From Alnus glutinosa (Eukaryota > Streptophyta > Magnoliopsida > Fagales > Betulaceae), in the NCBI RefSeq assembly GCF_958979055.1, contig NC_084886.1, positions 48,315,654-48,379,653 on the forward strand: a stretch of 64,000 nucleotides of DNA, read 5' to 3'. Of this stretch, positions 43,889 to 54,832 are shown piece after piece. The notes under the pieces were generated by a model. The model made no database searches, had not been told where the DNA came from, and saw nothing but the letters and a program-made list of their open reading frames with translations. Position numbers and translations under genes: made by a program. Each line of letters starts with the position of its first letter. Positions within the stretch are counted from its first letter, which is position 1.

Positions 43889-44039
43889 TTTAAGAGCCGC
43901 CCACGTAAGCAGAGCATCAATATTGTACCCGACAGAATGAATTATAATTTGTTTTTTGGGAGGGTGGTTATGACTACACAAGCAATCACTAGTTACTTAC
44001 TCAATAATGCAAATGTAATTGTCATTTTTTAAGAGTAAT

Positions 44040-44715
44040 GTTAGACCTTTGCATTGTGAGGGTGAAAATGTGGATGCGGTTATTAACAATAGCTTCATCC
44101 GCATAACGCGGTTAAACACTTTTAGGTATCTGTATCATGTGCTTATTATCCGCATCCGCGTGCTTATTGCACTTATTAAATACGGTTTATTATCCACATA
44201 TAAGATAATGAACGTTTTAGATTACTATCTAAATCTATATGCAGGATTAAATAATGTGGTTATTACTATATACAAGCTTAAATAATGTGCTTAAAATTTC
44301 ACTTGTTATACAATTCACAATTATCAGCGATATAGGGTCATTGTCTCAGAGTAATCGGGATTTGAATTACCTAGAGAAAAGAAAAAAAATAAATGAGAAA
44401 AAAAGTAAATGTAGTAAGATATTACTTTGAGATGATAGTAAAAAAACCTAACATGAACTAAATGTCCTAAACATACCAGATTCAAAGCGACATCGTTTTA
44501 GTCAGGGTTCTCCCACCCAGACTTCAAAATGTAAATTTAATTAAATATATATAATATATGTTATATATAAAGGAAATGCGGATGCGATTATTAATCACAC
44601 CCGCATACCCTAAAACCATAATCCGCATCAGCATATGTAGATAGTGATTTTTCCTAACCACATCCGCATATACGGATGCAAGCGGTTATTATCTACCCGC
44701 ATTTTTACCCTTACT
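44040..44715. mobile_element. hAT-like MITE (copy B)
   Basis: Same element as 27,730-28,135: GAGGGTGAAAATGTGGATGC at the left, an inverted partner at the right, and TATCCGCAT motifs inside. It is longer because of extra sequence near 44,290-44,560, including AAGCGACATCGTTTTAG, so something probably inserted into it. Confidence 0.6.
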
Positions 44716-44729
44716 TTGCAAAAAAAAAA

Positions 44730-44756
44730 ACACACACACACACACACACACACACA
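44730..44756. repeat. (CA)n microsatellite
   Basis: CA units directly after the MITE in copy B. Copy A has only an A run here. Confidence 0.9.
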
Positions 44757-44888
44757 ATTACATGCTACACGTGTCAACAAGTTATAGGTATAGCAATTTT
44801 TTTAAAAAAAATATGTTTATAGGGTAAAGATATCGTTTCCAACAAGCATAAGTTGTCTACATAAGTGGTGAAAGCAACAGTAGATGAT

Positions 44889-45284
44889 TTAGAACATTTT
44901 TAGTAGCCTCACCAAAATAGTTTTTTAGCTATTTTGGTAAGCCAATATGGTGAAATTGTCCAAAATGACTCCCCAACAGCCTCACCAAATTGGTGAAAAA
45001 AAAATTTGAGAGTGGACAGTACTCACCAACAATAGTGAGCACTGTTCACTCACAAAATCATTAAAAAACTATTAAAATTTTATCTCTCTTCCTTTTTCTT
45101 TTTATTTCTCTCTCATGCATCAAATACAACCTCCATTTTGAAAAAAGATTATCTAAATAGAATAGTGATAGTGTATAGTTAAAATGGTAAGGATGCTGAA
45201 GGTGCTTTAAAAAAATGGATGGTTAAAATAGAGGAAAGTGGTTTTTGACTAGTATAATTTGATAAGGCTACTAAGAATGCTTTA
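44889..45284. mobile_element. Harbinger/Tourist-like MITE with TTA duplication
   Basis: TTA at 44889-44891 and 45282-45284 flanks a segment of about 390 bp. Its ends are GAACATTTTTAGTAGCC and the inverse of AAGCATTCTTAGTAGCC. Copy A at 28,300-28,312 has no such insertion (GATGATT runs straight into AAGGGGTTG), so it arrived after the duplication or is absent there for another reason. TTA/TAA duplications are the hallmark of PIF/Harbinger elements. Confidence 0.8.
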
Positions 45285-45480
45285 AGGGGTTGTGGCGGCC
45301 GGGTTTTAAATAACTCATTGACATTGTTGATTAAAAAAGATAAATAAATAAAATAAAAAGTAGAAAGATGCAAACTATGGGTGAACTTATTTATAGAATA
45401 TTGAATAGATCGAACACAAAAATCCAAAAGTTATGCGGCCTAATCGAATAGAAGATTAATGAAGTAGATTGCTGAAAAAG

Positions 45481-45692
45481 GGAATAGGATCCTCTCCATT
45501 TCAAATAAAATTGATACTATCCATTTTATGGTCAGGTTTTAAAGTTAATACATTTAATAGTGTACATGATTTCATATTATTTAAATTTTTTTAAAGATTT
45601 GTATGCTAACATTGACTCCATATAAACCATTAGATGTATCAATTTTAAATCCAAACTTTTCATTTGAAATGGAAAATATCACTTTCATTAAA
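45481..45692. mobile_element. Short TIR element in copy B only
   Basis: Relative to copy A (28,540), about 210 bp are inserted. Left end GGAATAGGATCCTCTCCATT and right end with ATTTGAAATGGAAAATATC are partly inverted. Fragments with similar CTCCATTTCAA motifs lie at 54.66 and 60.28 kb. Confidence 0.6.
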
Positions 45693-45865
45693 TGCTTGTT
45701 TCCATCTTCATTTATGTAAGACATTTAAGGCATAACTTTTAATGTTATTGTGTCACTTTAAATAAATGGACAGAGATTTTGTGTGTGAGTGAATTTTGAG
45801 TAAGAACGACCAAGGAACCAAACATGAGTTGAATATGGTCAGAAAAATAAAGGACAGCAGTTTTG

Positions 45866-46159
45866 GACCGGGTGGAAGGCCTATGCACAGGTCATGCCCC
45901 TGTTCTTCATTAATTTGGTCTCTAATCCGCCTTGTGCGGATCAAGCTTTAGCTTTGTTCAAAGTAGATAGGACCGGAACCTTTTTAGTTCCTCTGAAATT
46001 GAAAACTCATTATTCCCTCCTTGGTTACCATTTTGCCTCTTATTTTGGCACTATTTTTTTAGATTTTAGTTTATTGTTGGGGAGCCTATCCCTCTATTTT
46101 AATGTTTGTAACCCTTCTTGTCGAATGAAATTTGTACTTAAAAGAAAAGAAAAGAAAAG

Positions 46160-46198
<39 letters not shown>
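45866..46198 (+). mobile_element. Poly(A)-tailed retro-insertion in copy B only
   Basis: Starts after GACAGCAG and ends in (AAAAG)n plus about 38 A. It includes TTTAATGTTTGTAACCCTTC, like a plant LINE 3' end. Copy A has about 36 bp of other sequence at this place, so insertion came with loss of target DNA or with later deletion. I could not tell whether it is a LINE tail or a SINE. Confidence 0.6.
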
Positions 46199-46199
<1 letters not shown>

Positions 46200-46367
46200 T
46201 CTTCTAGAAGCCTGAGTCAAACAAACTTTTAAGAGCCACGTTCTTTTGTCGCACCTCATAAAGGATGAACTTCCTCTTCTTTTTCTCGAGATGTGAAGTT
46301 GAAATTAATGTGTCCGTCCAACTAGAGCTTATTTTCTTTTTCTTAATAAATGAGAGAGAGAGACTTA

Positions 46368-46371
46368 TAAA

Positions 46372-46413
<42 letters not shown>

Positions 46414-46445
46414 GAGAGATTTAAAAAATAAATAAATAAATAAAT
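46368..46445. repeat. (AAT)n and (AAAT)n microsatellites
   Basis: A run of AAT/ATA units (46,372-46,409), then AAAT units (46,425-46,445). They lie in filler sequence at the deletion that removed GDSL exons 4-5 in copy B. Confidence 0.9.
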
Positions 46446-46739
46446 GAGAGAAGAAAAGGTCGATGGAAATCGCATATGGGAGATATGGATGATGATTCTT
46501 TGCGTCTGATCAGTAGAAGCGTGTGGGTGTCATAACTGGTTTTTGTTGGGGAGAGTAATGGATGGGGATTCTCTGCCCAAATTTCAAGAAGTCCAAAGAC
46601 ATGCTTAGGCACCTCATGACCTACGTACACCTGCTCCTCTTCATTCCGTGTTCGAATCTGATAGAATTTGGACAGGAAAATCTGGATCCAAGAGTAATAG
46701 GCCTGGCTAGCCTAATCCAGCCCATTATCAATGATTAAT

Positions 46740-49246
46740 CATAGTGTTAATTTACCTCAACATTAGTAGAGAACTTGTTGACTATATCGGGTACAGAAGC
46801 TTTGACTTGTTGACATAAGTAGAGTGGGTTGTGCCAAAGTTGTACAAATGAGTTGTACCCCAATCATCTCCCATAGTCATGTTACTAAGGAATCCCTCAA
46901 TAAGATCATTCTGACCGATATCGAATGTTGTATAGAGCTTTTGGAAAATAATCCCTCTTGGGCATTAAATTTGCATATATTCCCCCTGCCACAAAAAAAA
47001 CAAAGGCCATGCTTAATGCAGAAAGGTAGTTGATAACATAGATGTTTATAAGCACCCTAGACAAATAAATCCTAGGATAAAGTTTTCCTTCAAATTTTTT
47101 TAATTTAATTTGTTAAATTGGCATGTGTTTAAAATGCATGTGATTCTTATATGTTTTTTTAAGCATTTTTAAAAAAAGGTAATGCTTGAAACACACTTTT
47201 ATCCTATCACTATCCCACCTTGTTGAAATTAGTTTTTGGATTAGCCCCGTTTATTTTTCTAAAAAAAAAAAAATTATGTAAAAATCTTCAAAGATTTAGA
47301 CATAAATATTTTTGTTAATTCCGTTAACTTCTAACCAATACCTAAATCCTAGCAATTTTTTTCCAAAAAAAAAAATGGTATTTTAAAAATTTTGATAGAA
47401 TTTAACAGAAAAATCTAACAAAATGTTGAAATTGAAAAAAAAAAAATTGAAATATGAATACCCTAAATTTATATTTTTTAATTTTTTTTTTTTCAAAAAA
47501 AAAAAAAATACTGAAAGATCAAAGATTTATAAGTAAAGTACTACCTGCCTATGTAGTACGACAAACAAGTGGCGTGAGGGTAGCTAATATACCTTTTTCC
47601 CTTAGCCTTTGTAATCTGGCTTTGAACTGCACAAATTGTGAGTATTGGATATCGAGGTAGAAGAGATTAAAGCCATCGCCGGGTATAATTCTTGCCGATA
47701 GTCTAATTGTAGGGGCATACATGGCGAAATTTGCGATGTGCTTGAAGTTGGTCCCCTAGGAGTCAAGATATGCGCTCAAATACGGGAGACCGACACTCTT
47801 TGCTGTAACCATACAATTATAGTCGAAGGGTTACATCTACGTAAAATAATGTAAGGCAATGGTAATGAAAAATGATATTTGCAGAACATTGTTGTGTATA
47901 ACATTTACATAATCATTCATATTAGTGTGATTCATGTAGGTCCCACATGCATAGTCCCACCAATATAAGTGGTTATATAAATATTGTGTATCAATCACTC
48001 TTCCATGGAAATTAATTTTAGGCCTCAATAAAAAGGAGTAGGCCAAGTGATGAGAAAGATGAGTCAATAGGTCTAGACTGCAAGATCTGTCCCATTGACA
48101 GTAGTTGCTCCAATGGCAAGCAAGAGAGATGAGCCAATGCACCACCACTAGTCCACCAACTCCTAGTCTAATCTCATGAAGGAGGGCTAAGATTAAATGT
48201 TAGGGTGATTTGAGTTTTCGGTCAAAAACGTACTATTTAAAAAGATAGAGATAGAGTTTAAAATGTGTGATTTAAAAATACGATTTTTAAAAATGTAGTT
48301 AATTGTATAATAAAATTGTATTTTGACCTTCAAAATCGTGTATTTCTATAAACAAATTTTTTGTGTGCGATCTGAAAACATGATTTTTTCAATCATTTTT
48401 TAAAAAAACGTGCTTTCAAATATGATCATTTCTACAAATTTTGTTTTTTTTTTAAAAAACAATTAATTTAGCCAATCATAGGTCATAAAGCCAGTATAAA
48501 GTAACCATTCTTTTTTATCAGCCCCAGGTGAGGCCCCCACACTCATAAAAATTAAAAAAAAAAAAAAGGAAAAAAAAAAGAGGGAAGGTAAGGTACTAAA
48601 TTATCTTTTCATCACATCATCACATCAAGAATATGCCCTGCTGCATATTCTGCTTTTCCACCATTTCTGTGTGAACTATGAAGGACAAATTGCTAAGTAT
48701 CAAAAAAAGAAAAGAAAAAAGAGAGTGTATCTGGGTCTCCATGGGCCTACTAGTATCGCAAATTTCATTCTATGTACTCTGTTTTCAATTTCTGCAATAT
48801 TTCACACAACAAAAAACACTTCTTTCCACCATTAATTACACGCTGAAATGGGTAGCTGGAAGATCTCACTCAGCATTAGCAAATGAGGAAAATAGTCTAT
48901 TAATTCCAGTAGCTATCACCATCTAATTCCATGATAGTTAGTATATATATAAGCCTGAGATACATATAACAATAACATACGTACCCATGAAATCGATCAT
49001 GAGCCGGCCATCTGAGAACCTTCCGGCGGGCATGTGAAAACAGGTCTCCCCATAAGGCGGCGTCGGTGTTATAAGGGTAGCAGATAATCCACCGGTATCA
49101 GAATTTGAGTCTCCGAAGTTGAAGATTGCCGGAAAGTCACAGTTTTTCAAAGCAAAAACAGGGTTCAGTGTGGAAGCATACAATAAAAGCATGCACAAGC
49201 AAGAGATCAGACAAGTTGTAAAGTTGAGAATGATAGGAGACTCCAT
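46740..49246 (-). pseudogene. GDSL esterase/lipase pseudogene (copy B)
   Basis: Three of five exons remain on the - strand. Exon 1 (49246-48985) is intact and differs from copy A at about 3 of 262 bases. Exon 2 (47802-47593) keeps its length and splice sites but has an in-frame TAG after YLDS and changes block II to NFAMYAPT. Exon 3 (about 46,988-46,750) has a one-base insertion and about 70 bp of extra sequence. Exons 4 and 5, with the catalytic Asp/His block, are deleted. A TATATATA box (about 49,328-49,336) is still present, so a short transcript is possible, but no active enzyme. Confidence 0.9.
47870..48005. mobile_element. Small MITE-like repeat in GDSL copy B intron 1
   Basis: Present in copy B but missing at the matching place in copy A (32,440-32,470). 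It has roughly inverted ends (ATTTGCAGAACATTGTTGTG on the left; CACTTATATTGG-type motifs on the right). Boundaries are approximate. Confidence 0.4.
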
Positions 49247-49552
49247 ATTTGGAGAAAGGAAAGGAAACCAAGAAGCTAGCTAGGGAGTTTGATGTTTGGA
49301 ATGGAAGGAAAGATGGACGGACATCTCTTATATATAGAGAAATATCGTACTTGTCAAAGGTTGCTTTCCCATTCGTCTTTGAAATCTCTAGTGATAAGCT
49401 TACGAGGAAATTTTGGTTTCAAAGATGTATTTTAAATTCTATAGGACAGTTGGTAGGTTATTATAACTTTTACTTGAATTTACTTATAAATTTGATGTGA
49501 GAGTTCATAATTAGTAAAATAATTAAGCATTTTCACTAATCACCCTTAACAT

Positions 49553-50165
49553 GAGTTGGGGAAATTATCATTCCCAAAGCCCAAGTGAGCCCATGACCGA
49601 ACTATAGGCCCAATCGGTTTGAACTCAACTGAATGATAGTCTTATATGAGTTAGACTCTCCACTAGATATAGTCTAATCCTACACGATCTGGGGATTAGA
49701 ATCTGAATTAAAGTATAATCAGAGCACTCCAATTATATCAGAACTACATGCCGATAAATAGGCCAAGCCATTACCTAGGAGATAGTCTTAAAACTTTCTG
49801 ATCTCTCTTATATTCAAGTGCTCTCATACTCTTAGATATTTGTCTATTAAATCTAACTTAAGCATCGGAATGAGATCCCGTCGACACACTCAACAAGCCT
49901 CTTAATGTTTTGTAAGTATCAAATAAAGCGTATCATAAAGCGACACATCACCAAACCAAAAATTATACCAACAGTTTGGCGCCGTCCGTAGAAAACATCA
50001 TATCATTTTTTACACAAAATATATCCGCAATGGTGAATACACAATGAGAAGATGCTAGAAGAACCAGAAACGTTCAAAACACAAAGTCACAAACATCCCA
50101 ACCAGGAGCGTCCAGGATGATGTAGGGACCTCAACCGATCCCCAAGCTATGATAACCTTCCCAAA
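49553..50165 (+). mobile_element. Truncated Ty3/gypsy-type LTR fossil
   Basis: About 420 bp of LTR-like sequence ends in CCAACA near 49,972. It is followed by TTTGGCGCCGTCCGTAG, a primer-binding-site region typical of plant Ty3 elements, and a short stretch where the capsid gene would begin. The rest of the element is absent. It lies between the duplication block and the At4g08330-like gene. Broken and probably old. Confidence 0.6.
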
Positions 50166-50638
50166 TGAGAAAATCGCACAGATGTAGATTTGTGAATGCT
50201 GATTTTGTGGTTGCTAGCAGTTGCTTGCCTTATGTAGATGGATTAGCCGTTGGTGTGATTGTCTTGCCTTGTTTAGATGGGTTAGCCATTGGTGTGATTG
50301 TCTTTGCTAATATTGTGCTAGCCGTTGTGTCTTGTATGGAATATTGCCTTGTAGAGTTGGGTGTTTCCGTAGATGGTTCATTAGGCAAAACACCAAACAA
50401 ATACAGAAGGAAAACCAAAACCACATCAGTTCATACACCATCTTCCTTATAGTTCAGCTTTGGAAAATAACTGTTATGTACAAGTAAATATATATAAATA
50501 AGAGTGGGCAAAACACCAAACAAATACAGAAGGAAAACACCTTTAGACAAATAGACTTCCAAGAAAATTCTTGGCTTGGTTGTTGCAGATATTACTTTAA
50601 CAGGAAAAGAACATATAAAACAAGCTTGCTCAAGTATG
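50166..50638. other. 3' flank of the At4g08330-like gene with local repeats
   Basis: Two imperfect tandem units of about 39 bp at 50,235-50,312 (GATTAGCCGTTGGTGTGATT and GGTTAGCCATTGGTGTGATT). GGCAAAACACCAAACAAATA and the following 13 bases occur twice, at 50,390 and 50,508. 50,413-50,457 is also found at 43,695. No separate gene is evident. Confidence 0.6.
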
Positions 50639-52989
50639 TCATGTGAAAAGCGGAACACCTGATTCTTCAGAAGATGAGGGCTGTAAAGCGCGGATTTTAA
50701 CATCATATTTTTTACGAGCTGAAACTTCATTGCCTGAGCAAGAATCCGATCCATCTGATACAAGTGGATGGGGTGATGTATAATCATTGTAAGCAATTCC
50801 AATATTATTACCACACTTGCGGCAAAGAAGTTTGGTTCTCCGGCGGATTAAGCCCCACTTGTGCTTAGAAAGGTGGGGTATGCATTGGATTTCATCAACC
50901 TGAGTAAATCTGCTCTCGTCGATGTTAAAGAAAGATATGATCCCTCTCTTTATAGATTTCCCATATTTAGAGCCAAAGGTCGAGGTGTTCCGGTTGCAGG
51001 AGCTTAGGTTTAGCTCATAGCCACAAGAACCACAGCTGCATGAAAGAGACTGTCTCGTCAATACCATGTCAAGAACCATAATCACGCTTATTTTTTTGCT
51101 TATACAACAATAAAACAAAGACAAAAGCAACCAAAAACCACAGAAGAGTCAATTGGGTCCCTCACAGCTTGAAAAGGGGTATAGGAGTTATCCTAAACAA
51201 GTTGATCAGAATCTAAAACTGATCAAACTTCAATGATTTCATAGAGATAAGTTTGCAAATAAAGATCATAACCTCAGGAGAGGCGACATTTCAAAGTTTT
51301 TGTAGGATAGGTTAGTTCTATTACCAGAAAAGTAATGCTATATACCACATTTTCTTATCTCACAATTATTTAACAATTATGACTTGGGAGACCCAACCAA
51401 CCTTATTTTTTATTTTATTTTTAACAGTGACTAATCCATGGATTAGTTGAAACTATCATGTCAGCATTATAGGATAAAAGTGTAGTTTCTAGCATCATTA
51501 CTCTTACAAGAAATGTCCCTAAAAATGATTTATCCTATTTGTCCTTTTCTCCAAAATCATTTTGGTGCGTCAGTTGAGTACCCCTTTATTAAATGAAAAG
51601 GCTTTGTGCATTCAAATGCAATAGCATTGAGTAGATGCAAGTTGAAGCACTAAGCCAATAAGGGGAGAGGATCAGGAGCATTCAATGACTTTTTTTCAAT
51701 CCAATCCCTTCCTTAATTACATATGCCTAAAGATGGATAAGATGAAAGAGAAACAATAACAAAAGATAATTCTTATCTCACTAGCATCCTACATATTAAT
51801 CACACATCAGTCTTCATCATCAAATCTTGTGCAGGTTATACAAGATAGATGTCGCCTAATGAACATCCCCTTTCTACGAGGAGCCGTTATATTTTGTTAT
51901 TTATAGTAACCTACAAAACAAGTGGACAATACTACGCAAAATAACCTCAATTTTTATAATACAAATTATTTGTAGTTAACGTGGGGATGCTAAAAAGCAA
52001 CTACTCTTCAAGTGAGACCTTAATACAACATCTTGGAACACCATGCAAGCCTACATCACAACGATTATACTCTCCTTTGAGCAAAAGCCATTTTTTATAA
52101 GTAAAGACGCAATTCAAGTACATAATGAATATATAAGAGAAAACACCTAATTAGAAAGAGAAAACAAGTGAAGGAAATAGTGTGAAAACTGTAGTATATT
52201 AAAATCTAGAGCAGCTGTCTAATGATAAAGAATTTTAAAAAAGAAATACTCAAGTTTTTGTCATCGTCCTCTCACTATCTTCAAAACTTCTATCATTTCT
52301 TTTCCTCTAAAAGCACCACAAAATGCAGGACGGTACCACCTTACTAATTAAGGGAAATAGTGATATAACATACTCAGACACCGCCTTCATCCAAATGTTT
52401 AAAACTATGAACCCAGAAGTAATTATAGTATATATGTGAAATTAGCACTTATACCAAAAGCTTAAGCAGTAGAAAATATGAATTTAATCAGCTAATTAAG
52501 AATTTATTTGTTGTTTGGATTTCCCATCACGCGTGAAACTCCAAACAGATACGTATCAAGGTAAGTGCACAAAGTTTATGTGCAGCCACCAAATAAATTC
52601 GATCAATATTCAATACGAGTCGCTCACGGAAGTAGTTAATAAATAGCTATAATGGAAAGAAATACCAAATTTGTTCGACCCTTTATTTGCAAGAAAAGCA
52701 CAAGTCAATCCATAAGTCAATCCATAAGTACTTTTTCTTTTAATTCCAAAGATTAAAATCTGCTTAATTATTAGCTAATTACATCCAAGTTTCTAATACG
52801 ATCGTCGCTAAAACTTTTATCACAAACCCCAATCAAATAAAAATCAAGAATTTCAATTCAACTTGTGCAAACGTACAAGCAATTCAGAGACAGAGAGAGG
52901 TTGAACCTGTAAGAGACGTCTCTGCGGGAGGAAGCAGGGCAAGAAGAAGAAATGGAATCCTGATGGTGATAGCCGTTTGATTTCTCCAT
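50639..52989 (-). CDS. At4g08330-like plant zinc-ribbon-type protein, predicted plastid
   Basis: Two coding exons on the - strand, 52989-52907 and 51035-50639, giving 159 aa. The junction is GT-AG and recreates SYSCGSCGYELNLSS. The start MEKSNGYHHQDSISSSC is chosen over an ATG nearer exon 2 because it joins in phase and restores the family sequence. Recognisable blocks are CGSCGYELNL, GSKYGKSIKRGIISFF, DESRFTQVDEIQCIPH, GLIRRRTKLLCRKCGN and KYDVKIRALQPSS. The two Cys pairs (CGSC and CRKC) look like a zinc ribbon. The Arabidopsis relative is annotated only as an uncharacterised, chloroplast-predicted protein. The 1.87 kb intron holds a MITE and a LINE tail. A fragment at 43.7 kb marks an old tandem duplication. 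In Arabidopsis the homologue adjoins the TPR8 gene, as I recall; here the SGT/TPR8-like gene is 38 kb away. Confidence 0.9.
51331..51502. mobile_element. MITE of the AGTAATGCTA family
   Basis: Left end AGTAATGCTATATACCACAT, right end the inverse of AGTAATGATGCTAGAAACTA, 172 bp in all. It lies in the intron of the At4g08330-like gene. Related pieces are at 12.3 kb and 31.45 kb. Confidence 0.75.
52093..52165 (-). mobile_element. 5'-truncated LINE tail
   Basis: TTTTTTATAAGTAAAGACGC, then CAAGTACATA and AAGAGAAAACACCTAATTAG, the reverse complement of the same LINE 3' end as at 6.45 kb. It is in the intron of the At4g08330-like gene. I could not identify a target-site duplication. Confidence 0.6.
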
Positions 52990-53260
52990 CTCATGCACCA
53001 AAACCAATGGCTCTGATCGCGGCTGTGACGGTGACGGTCACCGACGCGAGAAACCCCACTCTCGAAGGTGCGGTTTGTCAGAGAGAGAGAGGTGACGAAC
53101 GCATGACGGCTGATCCGGGTGACTTTAACGACCCGTGTTCGCTATTCGGATCCAAAACGAAGCAGTTTCTAGTAAGAGACGGAGAGAGAGAGAGAGAGAG
53201 AGAGTGCAGACGAGAGAACGAACCACTGAAGGAGCGGAGTGGAATCAAATGAAAAAGGTA
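52990..53260 (-). promoter_or_regulatory. 5'UTR/promoter region of the At4g08330-like gene
   Basis: GC-rich compared with surrounding DNA, with a (GA)n run at 53,180-53,202 (a CT-rich leader on the - strand). No clear TATA box. This is the expected promoter by position only. Confidence 0.45.
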
Positions 53261-54791
53261 AGCTGGGTTTTTGTCTCTATGACGTGGCCTACAACGGAAA
53301 CAAGGAGATTTTAATTAAATTTTGATTAACAGTGGGTTTAGGTTTTCAAAACATGTTATTCAATAAATAATATTATTAAAACGTGTGACTTAAAAATAAG
53401 CTTTTTTTTTAAAAAAAAAATGTAGTTAATTATTTTTTAAAAACGTTTTTTTTACCTGCAAAATTGTAGATCAAACGGACTAAAGTATATATTATTTCAT
53501 AATTAATAGGCTATGATAAACAGGGCTCATTAAGCTTAACAAGATTTTATATCCTTCTTTCTCTCAACTATTTAATCAATTTGGGCATGTTTGTTAAAGT
53601 TTTTATTTTGTGTATTTTTTTTTTTTTTTGTTCTCATGATAAATATATTTTTTTTTAAATACAGACCACCCATAATAACCTAAAAATCATATCAAAACAT
53701 TTAAAAAAAATAAAAATAAAAACCTCCCAAAACTAATTACAAATCATGCATAATAAATGGTTGCTATCCTAATTAAAGAGGGTGTCTGAAAGAGCAAAAA
53801 TTAATGAAAATATAAATTTCTTCTTTTTGAATAAAAAGAGTCATTTCATGTGTCATCTCTTATATATGATATCAGCAATATATAAAATTGTCTAAAAAAA
53901 ATATATGAACTTTTATCAAGTTTGATGGAGGCCTTTTTTCATAATTTTTTTTTATTTATTGTTTAGTCAAAAAGTGATAGAATTGATTAAATTAATAATT
54001 AAGAATTTTTTGGACGTTGGCCGGGTTGCATGAATTCAACCCAAATGATCATTAGATTACTTTAGACAAGTTTATTCAAATTTGAAGAATACATAAACTT
54101 AATCAACTAGGAATAAATATTTAAAGTTATAGAATTCTTATAGAGATTGAATTAATGATCAGATAAATCTTTTTTCTCTATTTAAATTTGAATAAATATC
54201 TCTCTATCATTGAAATTTGAACATATAATTGCTAGCTCTAGACTCTAAACTCCACCTAGAAAACTATGATTATTTTTTTTTTTTTTTTAACAAAGTGCCG
54301 TCTTCATTACTGAGAAACCACCCAAAAGGATAATATAATCAGGAAACTCATACAGAGAAACAAGGAACCAAATACACAAGAACAACAAAGCCCGAAGGCA
54401 TAGGAGTGATTAGAGAAAAAGATTCTCTACCTACAAAGTTAGAAAACCTAAGAAAGCTAGGATTCTTGTACGACTAATTTGTGAGGAATAACCTAAAAAA
54501 TAAATCCATTTTCCACTACATAAATTAATATTTTTTAAAATCCTTAAGGTATTTATTTAATGGGTTACGTATAATATATATGATACAAACTCATTCATAT
54601 TATTTAAAATAACATAATTGAGAAACTAATAACGACTCACTACTAGAAATGAAGACGATTATTTCAATTTCAAATGAAATAGATATTTCGAACTCAATAT
54701 TAATACGTTTTTTAAGATAGAATAATATACATCGTTAGATATATTAACTTTAAATTTTAATAAAAAAATTTGAAATGTAGAGGATCGTTGC

Positions 54792-54832
<41 letters not shown>

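Larger units (their letters stand above)
43889..49553. repeat. Tandem duplication, unit 2 core (GDSL copy B)
   Basis: Direct repeat of 27,598-34,592, shortened by deletion of the region matching about 28,930-30,650 (GDSL exons 4-5) and of several intronic stretches. It is enlarged by at least three insertions (44.89, 45.48 and 45.87 kb). Confidence 0.9.

Noticed and set aside
52977-53252. A 91-codon + strand open frame
   Set aside because: It overlaps the promoter and first exon of the At4g08330-like gene on the other strand and is composed largely of GA repeat translation.
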